From positions 2,213,647 to 2,277,646 of the forward strand of contig CM067307.1 of the NCBI GenBank assembly GCA_034231615.1: a stretch of DNA of 64,000 bases, given 5' to 3'. Origin of the DNA: Meghimatium bilineatum (Eukaryota; Mollusca; Gastropoda; Stylommatophora; Philomycidae). Each line of letters begins with the position of its first letter. Within the stretch, counting starts at the first letter, position 1. Positions 42,059 through 54,339 of this stretch are shown here, one piece after another. Both the position numbers and the translations under genes were made by a program. A model generated the notes under the pieces. It ran no database searches, had not been told where the DNA came from, and saw only the letters and a list, made by a program, of their open reading frames with translations.

Positions 42059-42883
42059 TTACCAGTTCCAGAGTCCTAATTTATAGTACGGTAAGGCACC
42101 AAGCGTGGTAAGTAATCGAAGCCCATCACATGCGGTTGATACTGCTACAGCCAGGATATAAGCAAATATGTTGTCAATCTCTGGACCTCGACCAATGAGC
42201 TCGATCTGCATAGAACTAGACGAGTGTCCTCGATGTAATTTTCTATATCTCAGTACTGCAGCTACAATCACGAGAAGTACAGCCAGAACTATTGGTAATG
42301 CTGTATCAACGGATCTGAAGATTTTCATAGCGTACTGTGTTAGAAAGAGGCAACCTGCTGAAGCATATTTGTGACGGATGTTGAATTCATGCACGATGAT
42401 GGGCACTACAACAAGAGAAGCTACCCACGGGACAACTAAAAGTCCGATAGTAGCTATTGTCACAACTCTCGGTGTCAGCTTCATTCTGGGATTGAAGTCT
42501 TCGATCTGAGCAATGAAGACAACAATCAGCATTACCAACAACCAGTTACCGATAAAATCTTGAATCAGACTGAGATTCCTAACAACAGAGTAGAAAATAC
42601 AATCCATGTCCAATTTAAAGTTACGCTTCCAATTCTCTACTTGTAAAGGTAGGATAATCGAACTGTCCAGTAGATTAAGAACTAGACTGTTACAGATAAT
42701 CTTGTTACGTAGACGTGATCGTGTGTCTTTTGACCACAAGATGGCCACCAGAAACCAAACATTGAGTAGAGTACCAACTACAGCTTGAATAGTCTCTAGA
42801 GTGTAGAAGGTATTTACTATTTTGTCAAATTGCTCCATGTAATCTGATGTATCAGTTGTGTGATTTGTTTCGTTACTGCTCAT
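42059..42883 (-). CDS. Rhodopsin-like (class A) GPCR-type receptor, copy 2, TM1-TM6 exon
   Basis: An intact 274-codon paralogue of 15,958-16,803. Class A marks: Asn41, Asp73, Cys95, Trp153, Pro161, Cys178 and Pro197, with QIEDF (126-130) again replacing DRY. The N-terminus has one SSNETNHT where copy 1 has two. Intracellular loop 1 is identical to copy 1; loops 2 and 3 each show one change. The stretch around ECL1 (80-102), ECL2 (165-183) and everything after TM6 (259-274) differ strongly, including small indels. The frame ends at TGGTAA in CTG|GTAAAT, as in copy 1. Both copies being open and sharing unusual motifs argues for function. The final exon is not identified. The ligand is unknown. 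Confidence 0.85.
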   Translation of the reverse strand: MSSNETNHTTDTSDYMEQFDKIVNTFYTLETIQAVVGTLLNVWFLVAILWSKDTRSRLRNKIICNSLVLNLLDSSIILPLQVENWKRNFKLDMDCIFYSVVRNLSLIQDFIGNWLLVMLIVVFIAQIEDFNPRMKLTPRVVTIATIGLLVVPWVASLVVVPIIVHEFNIRHKYASAGCLFLTQYAMKIFRSVDTALPIVLAVLLVIVAAVLRYRKLHRGHSSSSMQIELIGRGPEIDNIFAYILAVAVSTACDGLRLLTTLGALPYYKLGLWNW

Positions 42884-42889
42884 AACTGT

Positions 42890-44035
42890 TGTGTAATTTT
42901 TATAACTACCAATAACTTACTTCATTAAGCTACCCCTTATGTACCCTCAAATAGCATACTTAATTCACGTATTCAGTTCAGATGGTATTTTCTGTTGCAA
43001 GCTTCAGTTGTACTGTTCAGATATTCACATGTGTTGGTCTGTTCAGTTGTTTTATTCAATTCCTCTGTTCATTTATTCTGTTTGGTTGTTTTGTACAGTT
43101 GTTCTGACCAGATATTCAAATATGCTGCTCTGTTCAGTTATTCACATATTATGTTCTCGTCACTTATTCAAATATGCTACTATGTTTTTTTTTCAAATAA
43201 GTTTTTTTTGTTTTCTTTCTATTATGTTGTTCAGATATGTTCTGTTCACCTGTTATGTATAATTGTTAAAACCAGATGTTCTGTATAATTTGTCGAATCC
43301 GTCTTGTTCAGTTGATCGTCAGTTGTTCTATTCATTTGTTGAAATCCGTTGTTCAGTAAATGTTGTTCTGTTAAAGTTTCTATGTTTAAGTGTTTCAAGT
43401 TGTTGCTATTGTTCAGTTACTTTGATTAATGTTCCCATCATTTCTTCTGCTCTGTTATTCTCTTCAGTTGTTCTGGTTCCGTTCTTATGTTCAATTGTAT
43501 GTTAGGTCAGTATGTTCAGCCACACAAATGTGCTGGTTCAATTCGGCTGAATTAGTAACATTGTGTAAATGTTGTATTGCTAACTTCAATTGTTAACTTT
43601 AATTGTTAACATCAACTGTTATGTTTATTGCTGATGTTGTTCCTGTGTAGGTTCTGCAGACTGTTTCCATATTCTCTAGGAAGATAGAAACAATAAAAAT
43701 AATAAATGTAGTTTATGAGTTCATTATATCATTTTATGATTATTTCTAGTAAATTAATAACGTTCTACGTTTGTCTTATTTACTATAGAAAGTAAATAGT
43801 TTGTATTTTAAAACTTATAATAAAAAAGTAACAATTTCATAAAAGCAATAATTAAAAGAAAAATTGTACACTCTATAATGTTCTCAATTGTATACCAACA
43901 AAAACTAGAATGATACTCATGTTACTGACCACTTCAATGACACGGACATCGAAGTGCATATGATAATCGTATGAAGGTAATGAAACCGTGCTTCTCAGAT
44001 GACCAGACCGATCACGAGAGTGTACCTCCCAGACA
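42890..44035. repeat. Segmental duplication, unit B part P4 (receptor 5' flank)
   Basis: Colinear with 16,805-16,890 and 17,300-18,090. It contains only scattered single copies of the 26-bp motif that is a 16-unit array in unit A. Short frames have no motifs. Confidence 0.85.
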
Positions 44036-44335
44036 AGAGACAAGAACTACCGAAAGTGAAAAATGTGTACCACCACATTCAGGTTTTTAATTGCCAGAAA
44101 TCAAGACACAAGAGATAATGCAACGAAAAGTTCTGACCCAGTACGTCTTATGAAAGCAACACAGAAAACAATAGACACTTACTTGACTAGTAAAAAGACG
44201 TGAATACAAGTTGTGTCGTCTCTATTTATCGTCTTTGCTCTATACCGGTTGGTAATCCTTGATAAAGGTCTTTCGGTCGAAACGTCAATTTGTGTGTGTG
44301 CCTATATTTGTTTCGTATTATTGGAAAACTTGATT
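44036..44335 (+). mobile_element. Probable Penelope 3' end
   Basis: Contains CTTGATAAAGGTCTTTCGGT followed by CGAAACGTCAATTTG at 44,259-44,295, the same motif as in the Penelope fragment at 40.83 kb. Unit A keeps only the last part (TTTTGGTCGAAACATC at about 18,100). Coding sequence is not visible, so the call rests on the motif. Confidence 0.5.
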
Positions 44336-44755
44336 ACCTTGTTTTTCAAGCTCAACCAACCATCACATATGATGACATATGAGGAGTGAGAACCGCTGTT
44401 ATTGCGTCACTTCTCTGTTTGTCTTGCTTCATCGTTGTTTGTGTGTTGTTGTTTTTTTCTATTTTCTGTTCGTGTTGTTTGACCTCTGACCTTCTACAAT
44501 TCACTATTCCATGTTATATCTATATTTAACTCTACCATGTGAACGTGGACGTCAATAGTTTTTAAATATAGTTACATAGTTACAGCTACATTTTGAGCAT
44601 GCACATCTTACTTACACATTGTAACGATCGTTGTGTGAGTACTATCTATGGGAGACAGACATTACAGTCCAGCTCTTTCATTAGTAACATACATGCTTTG
44701 TCAGTGTTGTACATGAATTTTAAGTTGGTGCTAGTTAGTTAGTTATTCCTCTACG
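44336..44755. other. Intergenic, nothing recognised
   Basis: T-rich unique DNA, no motif seen. Confidence 0.5.
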
Positions 44756-44778
44756 GCCAAAGAGGGCACATATGAAAT

Positions 44779-45150
44779 ATGAAACGTATATATAAATATA
44801 TGACGAGTCCAAATCCTAAAGACAACATCAACCTCCTGGGAAGGAAATATCAAAGTAGCATCTTCAGAATGCGCACACAAAATGTACAGCTTAACAATCA
44901 CCTGAATAGAATACAACCACAACACACTCCAGGGTGCCGGCTGTGCACTCATCCATATGAAACTGTTGACCACCACCTTTTTGAATGCCCAGCGCTGGAT
45001 GACATTAGGAAAATGCTTCTCCCTCCAGGGCCAGATAAATGGAACACATTATATGGAACAAAACAACAGCACACAAACTCATGCATATATCATACAATGG
45101 CATTGGCTCACAGGGCATGAACCCATGGACTGCTGGATCAGCAACCAACC
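44779..45150 (+). mobile_element. LINE C-terminal remnant (zinc-binding tail)
   Basis: An open 113-codon frame. LLGRKYQSSIFRMRTQNVQL resembles the region after RNase H, and CRLCTHPYETVDHHLFECPA is the C-x2-C...H...C tail of RNase H-bearing LINEs. Similar in layout to 1,640-1,830 but a different family. The ATG at 44,779 is internal. Confidence 0.75.
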
Positions 45151-45154
45151 AACC

Positions 45155-45295
45155 ATAGTCACTGCGCATAACAATTGACTAGCATTTGTTGATACATACA
45201 ATAACAAACATGGTTGCTGCCAACTCAAACATGGTAGTTCGAGTCTACTCAGAAATAAGCAGGAATATGTTTCTACAAGGCAGAAAAAGTACTAA
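45155..45295. repeat. Segmental duplication P5, copy 2, left part
   Basis: Matches 29,830-29,965 (GTCACTGCG.ATA.CAATT, CATACAATAACAAACATGG). Confidence 0.85.
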
Positions 45296-46157
45296 GGAAT
45301 AAATGTTTCAGTGTAGAGTAACAACCCTAAGAAGGAAGTAGGTGGCTGGAGTACTCCTATTGTTCATTCTCTCGCGAGTATGTTTTCTTAGCTCTCCGGT
45401 GCCTCTTTTATTGTGCGCAACCGTGTCATGTCTGTGTTTTCCTAACTTGGCTAGCTTGCTACAATGAGCCGGGCCATCTAGCTGGCCTTCACTGTGCACT
45501 TTTGACTTTGTTGCCATACTGTGTGTGACAATTCGTTTCCAGGAGATCGGACCTGACGTTATCTCAGTTATCTTACTAATTTACCTGTATATATCATCAC
45601 CATTATCTGCTCATATGTTCCTCTGCTGTTTGATGTTTCTCGTCTGTTTTTGCCGTATTGGTCTCTTTCTCTCCCTCCCCCCCTCTCTCTCTCTCTCCTA
45701 TCTGATCTCTCGTAGCATCTCATGTTACTCATCCCTTACATTATTATTGCATGTCTATAATACTCATTGCCTATTTCCACTTTTGAGGTAAGTATTTCAA
45801 TTTACTTTTAATTTGCCTGCCTTTATATCTTTTTCTTTTTCCACTTCTCACTTTCTGCTGTCCACGTTCCCCTCCTCACTTACCACTGTCTTCTCCCCAT
45901 ACCTTCTTTTCTCCTGTCAATCTGCTCCATCTTTACTCCTCCATTATATGTCTGCTATTATCCTACTCTGCTCCTTATTATAAACCAATTTGTCCCCATG
46001 TAAGATTTGTTTTATTTTGGTCTGTTTGTCTTGATGAAGGCTTTTTTGTCGAAACATCGTCTATCCATGTATTTCGTTGTTATGTTGTTTTATTTTTTAT
46101 TTTGTTAACACATCTACCTATTTTTGTTTATCTTGACAGATTATCTTGATATTAATA
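45296..46157. mobile_element. Insertion splitting P5, with Penelope-like 3' motif
   Basis: Absent from the first P5 copy, where the two flanks are continuous near 29,965. Near its right end it has CTTGATGAAGGCTTTTTTGT followed by CGAAACATCG, matching the Penelope 3' motif. It includes a CT-rich stretch (45,670-45,710). No nuclease domain was recognised. Minus-strand frame 45,308-45,517 is of unknown nature. Confidence 0.55.
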
Positions 46158-47290
46158 CCTGCTGATAATTTCTGTACTCTACATTCCTTTTGCCTGATAC
46201 ACACTGGCATGGGGGCTCTCTCACTGCGTAGCGCGCAGTAAACATGATTGTCGTTGTACTATCTGCACGTTATGGAAGCACACTAAAAATACTGTCACAC
46301 TGCACATTGCACTAGTGTGGCGTAGAATGGAGAAACAATACAACATGTGTCACATTTCCATAGCATCTTTAAAGTTGTCATGCAGAATTATATAGACATC
46401 ATTGACAATAACCACAGATAGAACATTTCACGTTACTCTCGTTAGAACATTTCACGTTACTCTCTTTAGAACATTTCACGTTACTCTCTTTAGAACATTT
46501 CACGTTACTCTCGTTAGAACATTTCACGTTACTCTCGTTAGAACATTTCACGTTACTCTCGTTAGAACATTTCACGTTACTCTCGTTAGAACATTTCACG
46601 TTACTCTCGTTAGAACATTTCACGTTACTCTCGTTAGAACATTTCACGTTACTTTCGTTAGAACATTTCACGTTACTCTCGTTAGAACATTTCACGTTAC
46701 TCTCGTTAGAACATTTCACTTTACTCTCGTTAGAACATTTCACGTTACTTTCGTTAGAACATTTCACGTTACTCTCGTTAGAACATTTCACGTTACTCTC
46801 GTTAGAACATTTCACGTTACTCTCGTTAGAACATTTCACTTTACTCTCGTTCTTATGCAAGATTACTTGTCCCACTAAAACTTGTTGCATTATTTGTGAT
46901 TGTGTCCCTTGTGTGACAGGAAATGTTTCTGATCAAGGTGGAGTAACCGGGGATTAACGTTGATACTTCAGTTGCGACAGAATTAATTCCCATTATTTTT
47001 GACTATTTTATTATGTATTTATTCAGCGGATAAACAAAAACTGGTTTTATCCGTCCAGCTTTAACAGTACTAGACGTGCTTTGATCTTTCGAGTCACGTT
47101 ATCAGACTAGATGTCCTTGCTGGACTGAAATATTTTATACGGAGACAAGAATGATTCTATTTAAGGTTATGATTTGCATATGATCTGGAAAGAAGGAAAT
47201 ACTTATTTACGGAAACGTCGAGAGAAACCCCTCTATTGTTAGAATTAGCACAGGTTGAAGTAGAAGAAAGCGTGAATTGTGTAACTATAG
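46158..47290. repeat. Segmental duplication P5, copy 2, right part
   Basis: Matches 29,966-30,570, with the amplified array at 46.42-46.86 kb as the main difference. Confidence 0.88.
46424..46857. repeat. 24-bp minisatellite, single-copy in P5 copy 1
   Basis: About 18 units of TTAGAACATTTCACGTTACT plus CTCG. The matching site at about 30,105-30,135 has one unit (CAGCACATTTCACGCTCCCC). Frames on both strands are repeat translations. Confidence 0.97.
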
Positions 47291-48005
47291 TGCGTTCATC
47301 AATAATTGTCCACCGATATTCTCTATTATCTCCGTAATTACTGAACATATCGACTCCATATTTTGCTTCAGTGTATTATTTCATAACCACGTTACAGATT
47401 TATGATTAATTATTACCTAGATTGAAGGGATTTATCGCAGCAGTCGCTACGAATGTCATTTTTAAGGTAGCAATTCTTCTTGATTAACAAAAAAAATAGA
47501 CAGAGTACAGTACCATTTACCATGTTCTGTGTTTTGTTTTACACGGTCTCAGTTGATATCGGTAAGAAACACGTGAAATACCAAGAAGTAACACCAGATT
47601 GTTGTTTTTTATTCATAGTTATATATTAAAATAATAACTAAACGTCAGTTTTCTCAGAGTTGTATCTCATATTTGATGTGTTTTGATTGTGATGTATTCA
47701 ACATATCATGTTTGTGTAAATTATTACAGCGTATTATAAAGTAGCATTTACAACTATAATATAACCATGTCTTTGAAAGTTAAATTCGTTTCATTAAAAA
47801 GTATAACTAGCTATTAGATTGTACAAATATTTTTCACAAGAAGCGTGACGTGGTACTCTATTTCATAGTATTTCTAAGCCCTCGGAAATACTATCAAGGT
47901 AGTTACGAGAAGATAACTATAATTTGAAAATAACCAAAATAAACGAGAGGAAGAAGAAATGTTGTAGATAGTTTCGATGAAGAAATTATTCAGAGAGCAA
48001 TTTAT
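47291..48005. other. Intergenic, nothing recognised
   Basis: Very AT-rich unique DNA. Confidence 0.5.
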
Positions 48006-48007
48006 AG

Positions 48008-48282
48008 ATGTAAAAAGATGTGTAAAGATGTGAAAAAATGTGTAATGATGTGAAAAGATGTGTAATGATGTGAAAAGATGTGTAATGATGTGAAAAGATG
48101 TGTAATGATGTGAAAAGATGTGTAATGATGTGAAAAGATGTGTAATGATGTGAAAAGATGTGTAATGATGTGAAAAGATGTGTAATGATGTGAAAAGATG
48201 TGTAATGATGTGCAAAGATGTGCAATGATGTGAAAAGATGTGTAATGATGTGTAAAGATGTGTAATGATGTGAAAAGATGTC
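48008..48282. repeat. 20-bp minisatellite
   Basis: About 14 units of GATGTGAAAAGATGTGTAAT. Histidine-rich minus frames are repeat translations. Confidence 0.97.
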
Positions 48283-49480
48283 TCCTATTAAAGCAAGGTT
48301 TAAATTATAGAGGATATGTGGCTTTTCAATCTCTCTGCAACAATCAGATTTGGAGTAATGCACTTCAGATCTATTTGCTAATCATCCCTTCCTGTCAGGT
48401 GCCCCTGTTCTCAACTATGACCACCATGTAATTTTTGACAGTTAAGACCACGATCAGTGTTGGAGTTATGTTGACTCCCAAGCATGACATGAGTAAATAT
48501 ATTTCTACGTATGAAATTCTGTATGGTTTCATCATGAGTAGAGCCTTCCTATTGGAATATCGTGTACTGAGCGTTTTATGTTGCTTAATGATTGGTCCGG
48601 CAATCTAATACTGATGCCTTCAGCCATTCTGTATGCGGGTGATCCGAGGTATATAAAGCTATAAATGTCTTGTAATATGAAATCATAAAGATGGATTTTA
48701 GTTAAAAGCAGAACAATTTTTTCTTTGACCAGAATGTTGCACGTGAAATATATTTATTGATTGTTCAATATCCAGAATCATGGGTTAAGTAAACTGCATG
48801 CCACGTCAGGATTGGAAGAAACCTAGGTACGATCCAGGCTTTCACTTCACATTCAAACAATGTACACCACTGGTAGACAATCATCCGCAATACCATTCGT
48901 AAAGTATTATTGTTGCTGATTATTTGTGTAATTATTTTTCTTCTTCTTCATTTGTAAACTCCCACTGGATCTCTCTTATAACAGGACAATGGACCTACTA
49001 TATTTCTAGGAGGATGTAGTCCAGAAATGTCTCTTGTATCTAGACAATGCCCCTAAGAAAATGTAAATACGTTACGTCATCATCTTATTTGCAATAATGG
49101 CGATACACATCAGTCTTCGGCTGTATTGAGTACTAACATAAATATCAAAAAGCAAAGTACCAAATGTAAAGAAGTATTGTCATAGAGACATAACAGACAA
49201 ATTCAGAATAAATCCTTTTTTTCCACGTTACGGTTCAGTGGGACAAATGCCAAGAAACAACCTCGAACTAGAAATATACACAAACAAAATGATCAATAGA
49301 ATGGTCTCACTGCCTCATCTCATTGTATGCTTCCAGACTTAGATTTTATCAGTACTTCAGTGACTGGTATTTTATCCTGTCAATGGATGTTGAGTAAAAT
49401 AATAGGACAAACTTCCAAGTTTGTGAATAGCTGTTTGAAAATAAAAATTAGGTTCCAGGATAAAAAAGAAGAAATGTTGA
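48283..49480. other. Intergenic, nothing recognised
   Basis: About 1.2 kb of unique sequence without repeat or coding signal that I can identify; the longest non-repeat, non-element stretch in the right half of the window. Confidence 0.5.
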
Positions 49481-49565
49481 GACGAACAGAACAAGATAAG
49501 AAATGAAGAGGTATGGGGACGAACCGATCAAGATCTGATGTACACCTAAATTATGGAATCAAATG
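49481..49565. repeat. P6 segment, copy 2
   Basis: GAACAGAACAAGATAAGAAA matches 20,250-20,270. In both places a minisatellite follows, but with unrelated units. Confidence 0.6.
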
Positions 49566-49567
49566 AC

Positions 49568-49922
49568 ATATGGCTTGGGAACACACTCAGAAAACTAGGC
49601 ATATGGCTTGGGAACACACTCAGAAAACTAGGCATATGGCTTGGGAAACACTCAGAAAACTAGGCATATGGCTTGGGAACAGAAAACTAGGCATATGGCT
49701 TGGGAACACACTCAGAAAACTAGGCATATGGCTTGGGAACACACTCAGAAAACTAGGCATATGGCTTGGGAACACACTCAGAAAACTAGGCATATGGCTT
49801 GGGAACACACTCAGAAAACTAAGCATATGGCTTGGGAACACACTCAGAAAACTAGGCATATGGCTTGGGAACACACTCAGAAAACTAGGCATATGGCTTG
49901 GGAACACACTCAGAAAACTAGT
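49568..49922. repeat. 33-bp minisatellite
   Basis: About 11 units of CATATGGCTTGGGAACACAC plus TCAGAAAACTAGG, with one 31-bp and one 24-bp deletion variant. Since 33 is divisible by three, every frame stays open. These are not genes. Confidence 0.97.
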
Positions 49923-49984
49923 GCATTTTTAGTTAGGAGATCATTGACATAAATTCTACAAGGAAAATGGACACATTCATAGAC

Positions 49985-50870
49985 CAAGAACACAATAACT
50001 CTACATCTTCTTCTACAAACAAGTATTGTGTGTCTGGCAGTTTTAATATGTATTCTTCTACAAACACTTAGTGTGTATATAGCAGTCTTAATACGTCTTC
50101 TTCTACAAACAATTAGTGTTCGCCTAGCAGTGTTAACACTTTTTACAAACAATTAGTGTGTGTACAGGAGTGGTAATATTTCTTTTTCTATAAACAATTA
50201 GTTTGTGTGTATAACAATGTTAATATTTCTTCTTCTACAAACAATTAGTGTTCGTCTAGCAGTGTTAATACTTCTACAAATAGTTAGTGTGCACGTGGCA
50301 GTGTTAATATTTGTTTTTCTGCAAACAATTATTGTGTGTCTAGTCATGTTAACAGTATGTCAATAAATTACTAGTGATCTAGTCGTCGCAATAGTTCCTA
50401 GTCTGAATCCCATTACTATGCTTATAGTCGTATACATGTCTTATTTTGCAATAAATCTTTAAGCATCTAGTCGTGACGATAACTTTTATTTTGTAATCAT
50501 TTGCTAGACATATATTCTTTTCAATAATTTTTTGCAATCAATTGCTTCTGTTATCTGGCAGTGGACAAGTCTGTCATTGTATGATAAATTACTATTCCTT
50601 TTTCCGTGTGTAATAACTACCATCTCTGACAAATATTTATCATGTACCTAGTCGTGTGAATCTGTTTATTTTTATATTTCTCCAATCAGTTACTATGTAA
50701 CTAGTTGTGTCAATAGGTTTATTTGTCTATAATTAGTTACTATGCAACTAGTCGTGAGAAAAGTTGTCTATTTCTACCGTTCGTTACTATGAATCTAGTT
50801 GTGTAAATAATTGAATTATTCTACAATCAATTGCTATGCAATTTGTCGTGTAAATAGTAATAGTTATTGT
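49985..50870. repeat. Old degenerate tandem repeat
   Basis: About 15 loosely similar units of 50-65 bp built on TCTTCTACAAACAATTAGTG and GTGTCTAGCAGTGTTAATA, decaying rightwards to ATTTGTCTA.AATTAGTTACTATG and CAACTAGTCGTG forms. Confidence 0.7.
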
Positions 50871-51099
50871 CATTATGTAATTAAAAAATATTGATATTAA
50901 TTTTGTTCAATTATATAATCTTTCAATTGTTCATGTTAGTGTAATATCTCTTAGGTGTTTTTTAATAAGGAATATCCTGACTCTGGCTACAACTGACTAA
51001 GAAGACAGTGCGTCAGCCACTGTACTACCTGCATACATAAATTTATTCCATGTGTTTTGTATAATTTAATTCTATATTATAAAATTGTTTTCTATATCA

Positions 51100-51560
51100 T
51101 GTCACGTGATCTCATTAAATTACCTACCTTATATCCAGGAAAATTGTATAGATAACTTATTATCCTAGAAGTAAACATAAATTGTGGGAACTACTACAAT
51201 GGAATACGACCTTCGTGAAATTAATGTCGTTAAATATTCGAGACAAATTGTTTAAATAGTACTAGTACTAGACAACGTGATCTCATGCGTTAATTGTTTC
51301 ATGTGATAAGAAAAGTGGGATGTGTCGGATCATATTTATAACATGGATGTCCGTCTGTAAATTGCGCTTTGGAAACAGATAACACGGTATTGTGTTCACG
51401 ACTTAATCGTATCCTTGACGTAATGTTTGGTCCTACAAAAAATCTTCTTAAACATAGAAATCGGATGTTGTTGTGTGTTGTTCTCATCAACGTTTCTCAA
51501 CAATATTAACTTAACAAACACGGTCAATGACTAAAGACTTGGATATGGGACAAATCACTC
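51100..51560. repeat. Segmental duplication P1 (right copy)
   Basis: Colinear with 22,960-23,440: GATAAGAAAAGTGGGATGTG, AGACAACGTGATCTC. No gene. Confidence 0.85.
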
Positions 51561-51715
51561 CATGTGACATCGCGGTACTTGTCAACTGTACTTGTATATC
51601 TGAGACAAATCACTACATGTGACATAGCGGTACTTGTCAACTGTACGTGTATATCTGAGACAAATCACTACATGTGACATCGCGGTACTTGTCAACTGTA
51701 CTTGTATATCTGAGA
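51555..51715. repeat. 60-bp tandem repeat containing the 19-bp P1 core
   Basis: Three units, each with GACAAATCACTACATGTGAC, ATAGCGGTACTTGTCAACTG and TACTTGTATATCTGA. At 23.46 kb the 19-bp core alone was amplified from the same ancestral site. Confidence 0.9.
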
Positions 51716-52476
51716 CACATAACATGAATTACGTGACCGTGAACTTTATGATGAGGTAAACAGGATGCAATACAGCCAACAACAACAACAACAACAACAA
51801 CAATTGAGCGTATCATGAGTTGATCATTACTGTTGAACAATTGTTGAATTATACACATCACTAGTACACGTAATTGTACTATCTATCTTTTCGCTAAACT
51901 CTTTATTGTATTTTATCGTCAGGTGTAGAAGAGTTATCTGGAGATGACCCTCTTGTGTGATGAGTAAATTGTGGAATTCGTCGCCTCTTTTTCTCGGTGG
52001 TCCATCGTTTTCTTGGTTTTCCTTCACATTATCTGTGTAGCACAGCTTGCTGTGGTATGATGTCTGATGGTAGTCTGCTGATGTGTGTAAACCATTTGAT
52101 CTGTTGTCTCTTAATATATTCCAAGATCGGGACGGTGCCGATTCTTTGTCTAATGTCTTCATTTCTCACTCTGTCTCTTAGCGATACCTAGGATTCTGCG
52201 TAAGCATGCCATTTCAGCTGTCACACGTTTACGTTTGCTTTGTGCTGTTGTTATCCATTTTTGGCATTGGTAGCACAGCGTTGGCATAATAATTGTTTTA
52301 AATAGTGTTGTTTTGGTGTTTAAATCTACATTCTTGTTTCAGAAGATTTGTGTCATTTGCCCTAGGGCTTGGTATGCTTTACTACATCTATTGTGTATTT
52401 CATAACTGCTCTTGCCGTCTGATGTTATAGTTCTTCCTAGGTATGTGAATTTTATCAATTGTTTAAGTCTATTGCT

Positions 52477-52581
<105 letters not shown>

Positions 52582-53133
52582 TCTTTCTGTTCTTCATTAT
52601 CTACATTACTTCGGTCTTTTCTATGTTTATCTTCATGTTCAAGATTTTGTATGTTTAATCTAATATGTCCATTTGTCTGTGTAGTTGCTCTTCTGATGAT
52701 GCTAGTAGTGCTTGGTCGTCTGCAAATAGTAATTCATTTAAATTATCCTTCAGATTATTTTATCCGTAGTCTTTGCTGCTTTGCAGATGTGATCTAAGTA
52801 TGTTATAAACAACGGTGGGGGTGGGGGGAAGAGATAGTACACATCCCTGTCTCACTCCCGAGTGAATTTGGAAATTTTCCGATGTACCTTTGCTCGTTCT
52901 TACTGCGCATTGACTATTGGCGCATATGCTCTGACATAGGCGTATCAGATGTTGAGTTAATCCATATGTATGTAATGTTATCCACAATTGTGCTCTATCC
53001 ACTCTGTCAAAAGATTTAACTTGGTTCACGAAAGCCAAATTTAAGTCTTGGTTATGTTCTGACGCTCTTTATGAAAGTTGTTTGATGGTGGTGAAAATAA
53101 AATCTGTACAGATTTTATTTTTTCGAAAACCCA

Positions 53134-53137
53134 TTTG

Positions 53138-53195
<58 letters not shown>

Positions 53196-53197
53196 GA
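53134..53197. repeat. TTG trinucleotide microsatellite inside a LINE
   Basis: About 21 TTG units (asparagine codons on the element's strand) between the RT fingers motifs, in frame with the decayed ORF. Confidence 0.95.
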
Positions 53198-53756
53198 GCC
53201 GTGGTTCCATATTTGAGCGCAGCCTCTTCTCTATTATCTAGCTAAAGATTTTTTTCTATGTGGCTTAAGAATGATATACCTCTATACTTAGTGACTTCCC
53301 CTTACTGCCTTTTGTCTTCAGATGGGAACAATCGCCATTGTATTCCACTCGTCTGTTGTCTTTTTGTGTCTTCCATATCGCATTGAACAGTCTGTGTAGC
53401 CACTTTATACCGGTCACTGTCAACATTTTATTAGTTATATAGGTATTCCGTCTATTCCTGGTGTTTTGTTATTTGGTGCATATTTAACTGCGTCTTCAAT
53501 TTAGGATTTCAGAATGTATGGTTCTAGGTCTTCTATTGTATTTATTATTGTGATCTCTTCTCTGTCCTTTAAGTTTAACAGTTCCTTCAAGTAATTTTTC
53601 CATCTGTCCATGATTTCTTAGGGCCTATTAAGTACGTTGCCGTGTTCATTTTTGATTAATTATATTGGTTCATAAATACCTTATTTTTTACTACTCATGT
53701 TTTGTACTTTCTAAATTTGACAATTTTTGTGTGTGTTAATCTTTGCAGTCTTATAT

Positions 53757-53925
53757 GTTAAGTAATCTTGTATGTTAAGTAATCTTGTATGTTAAGTAAT
53801 CTTGTATGTTAAGTAATCATGTATGTTAAGTAATCTTGTATGTTAAGTAATCTTGTATGTTAAGTAATCTTGTATGTTAAGTAATCTTGTATGTTAAGTA
53901 ATCTTGTATGTTAAGTAATCTTCAT
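53757..53925. repeat. 17-bp minisatellite inside a LINE
   Basis: About ten units of TTAAGTAATCTTGTATG within the linker between endonuclease and RT. Confidence 0.95.
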
Positions 53926-54339
53926 GCGTTTTTTTTTTGCACATATCTTGTGTTTTTGTTTTTATCTTTCGTTGCGTTCTTTACCTCTTCTATTCACCAA
54001 TCTGTTATTTTTGGTTTCATGCTTGTATGGTTTTTATATTCGCATATATTTCCTGTTGTTTATATGATGGTATTTTTCAAATATTCCCATTCTTCTTCTA
54101 TGTGCTGTGTGCTTTCTGGTAGTTTTTCAAATTCTTCTTTAACTTCCTGGATATATTTTTCGCGCATGTTTAATTCTTCAAATTTCTGTATATCCTTGTT
54201 GCCCCTTTGGTGCTTTGTGCTTTTCTTGTGCTTGATATTTTTCGCTTTGTTTGTTTTGACTGTTTTCATTACTGCTTTATGGTCAGTGGCTGCACACATG
54301 TTAGGTATTACTCGTGCGTCTGTTATTTTTCATGTATTG

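Noticed and set aside
46399-46890. 158-163-codon frames on both strands
   Set aside because: 24-bp repeat translation, and the paralogous site has a single unit.
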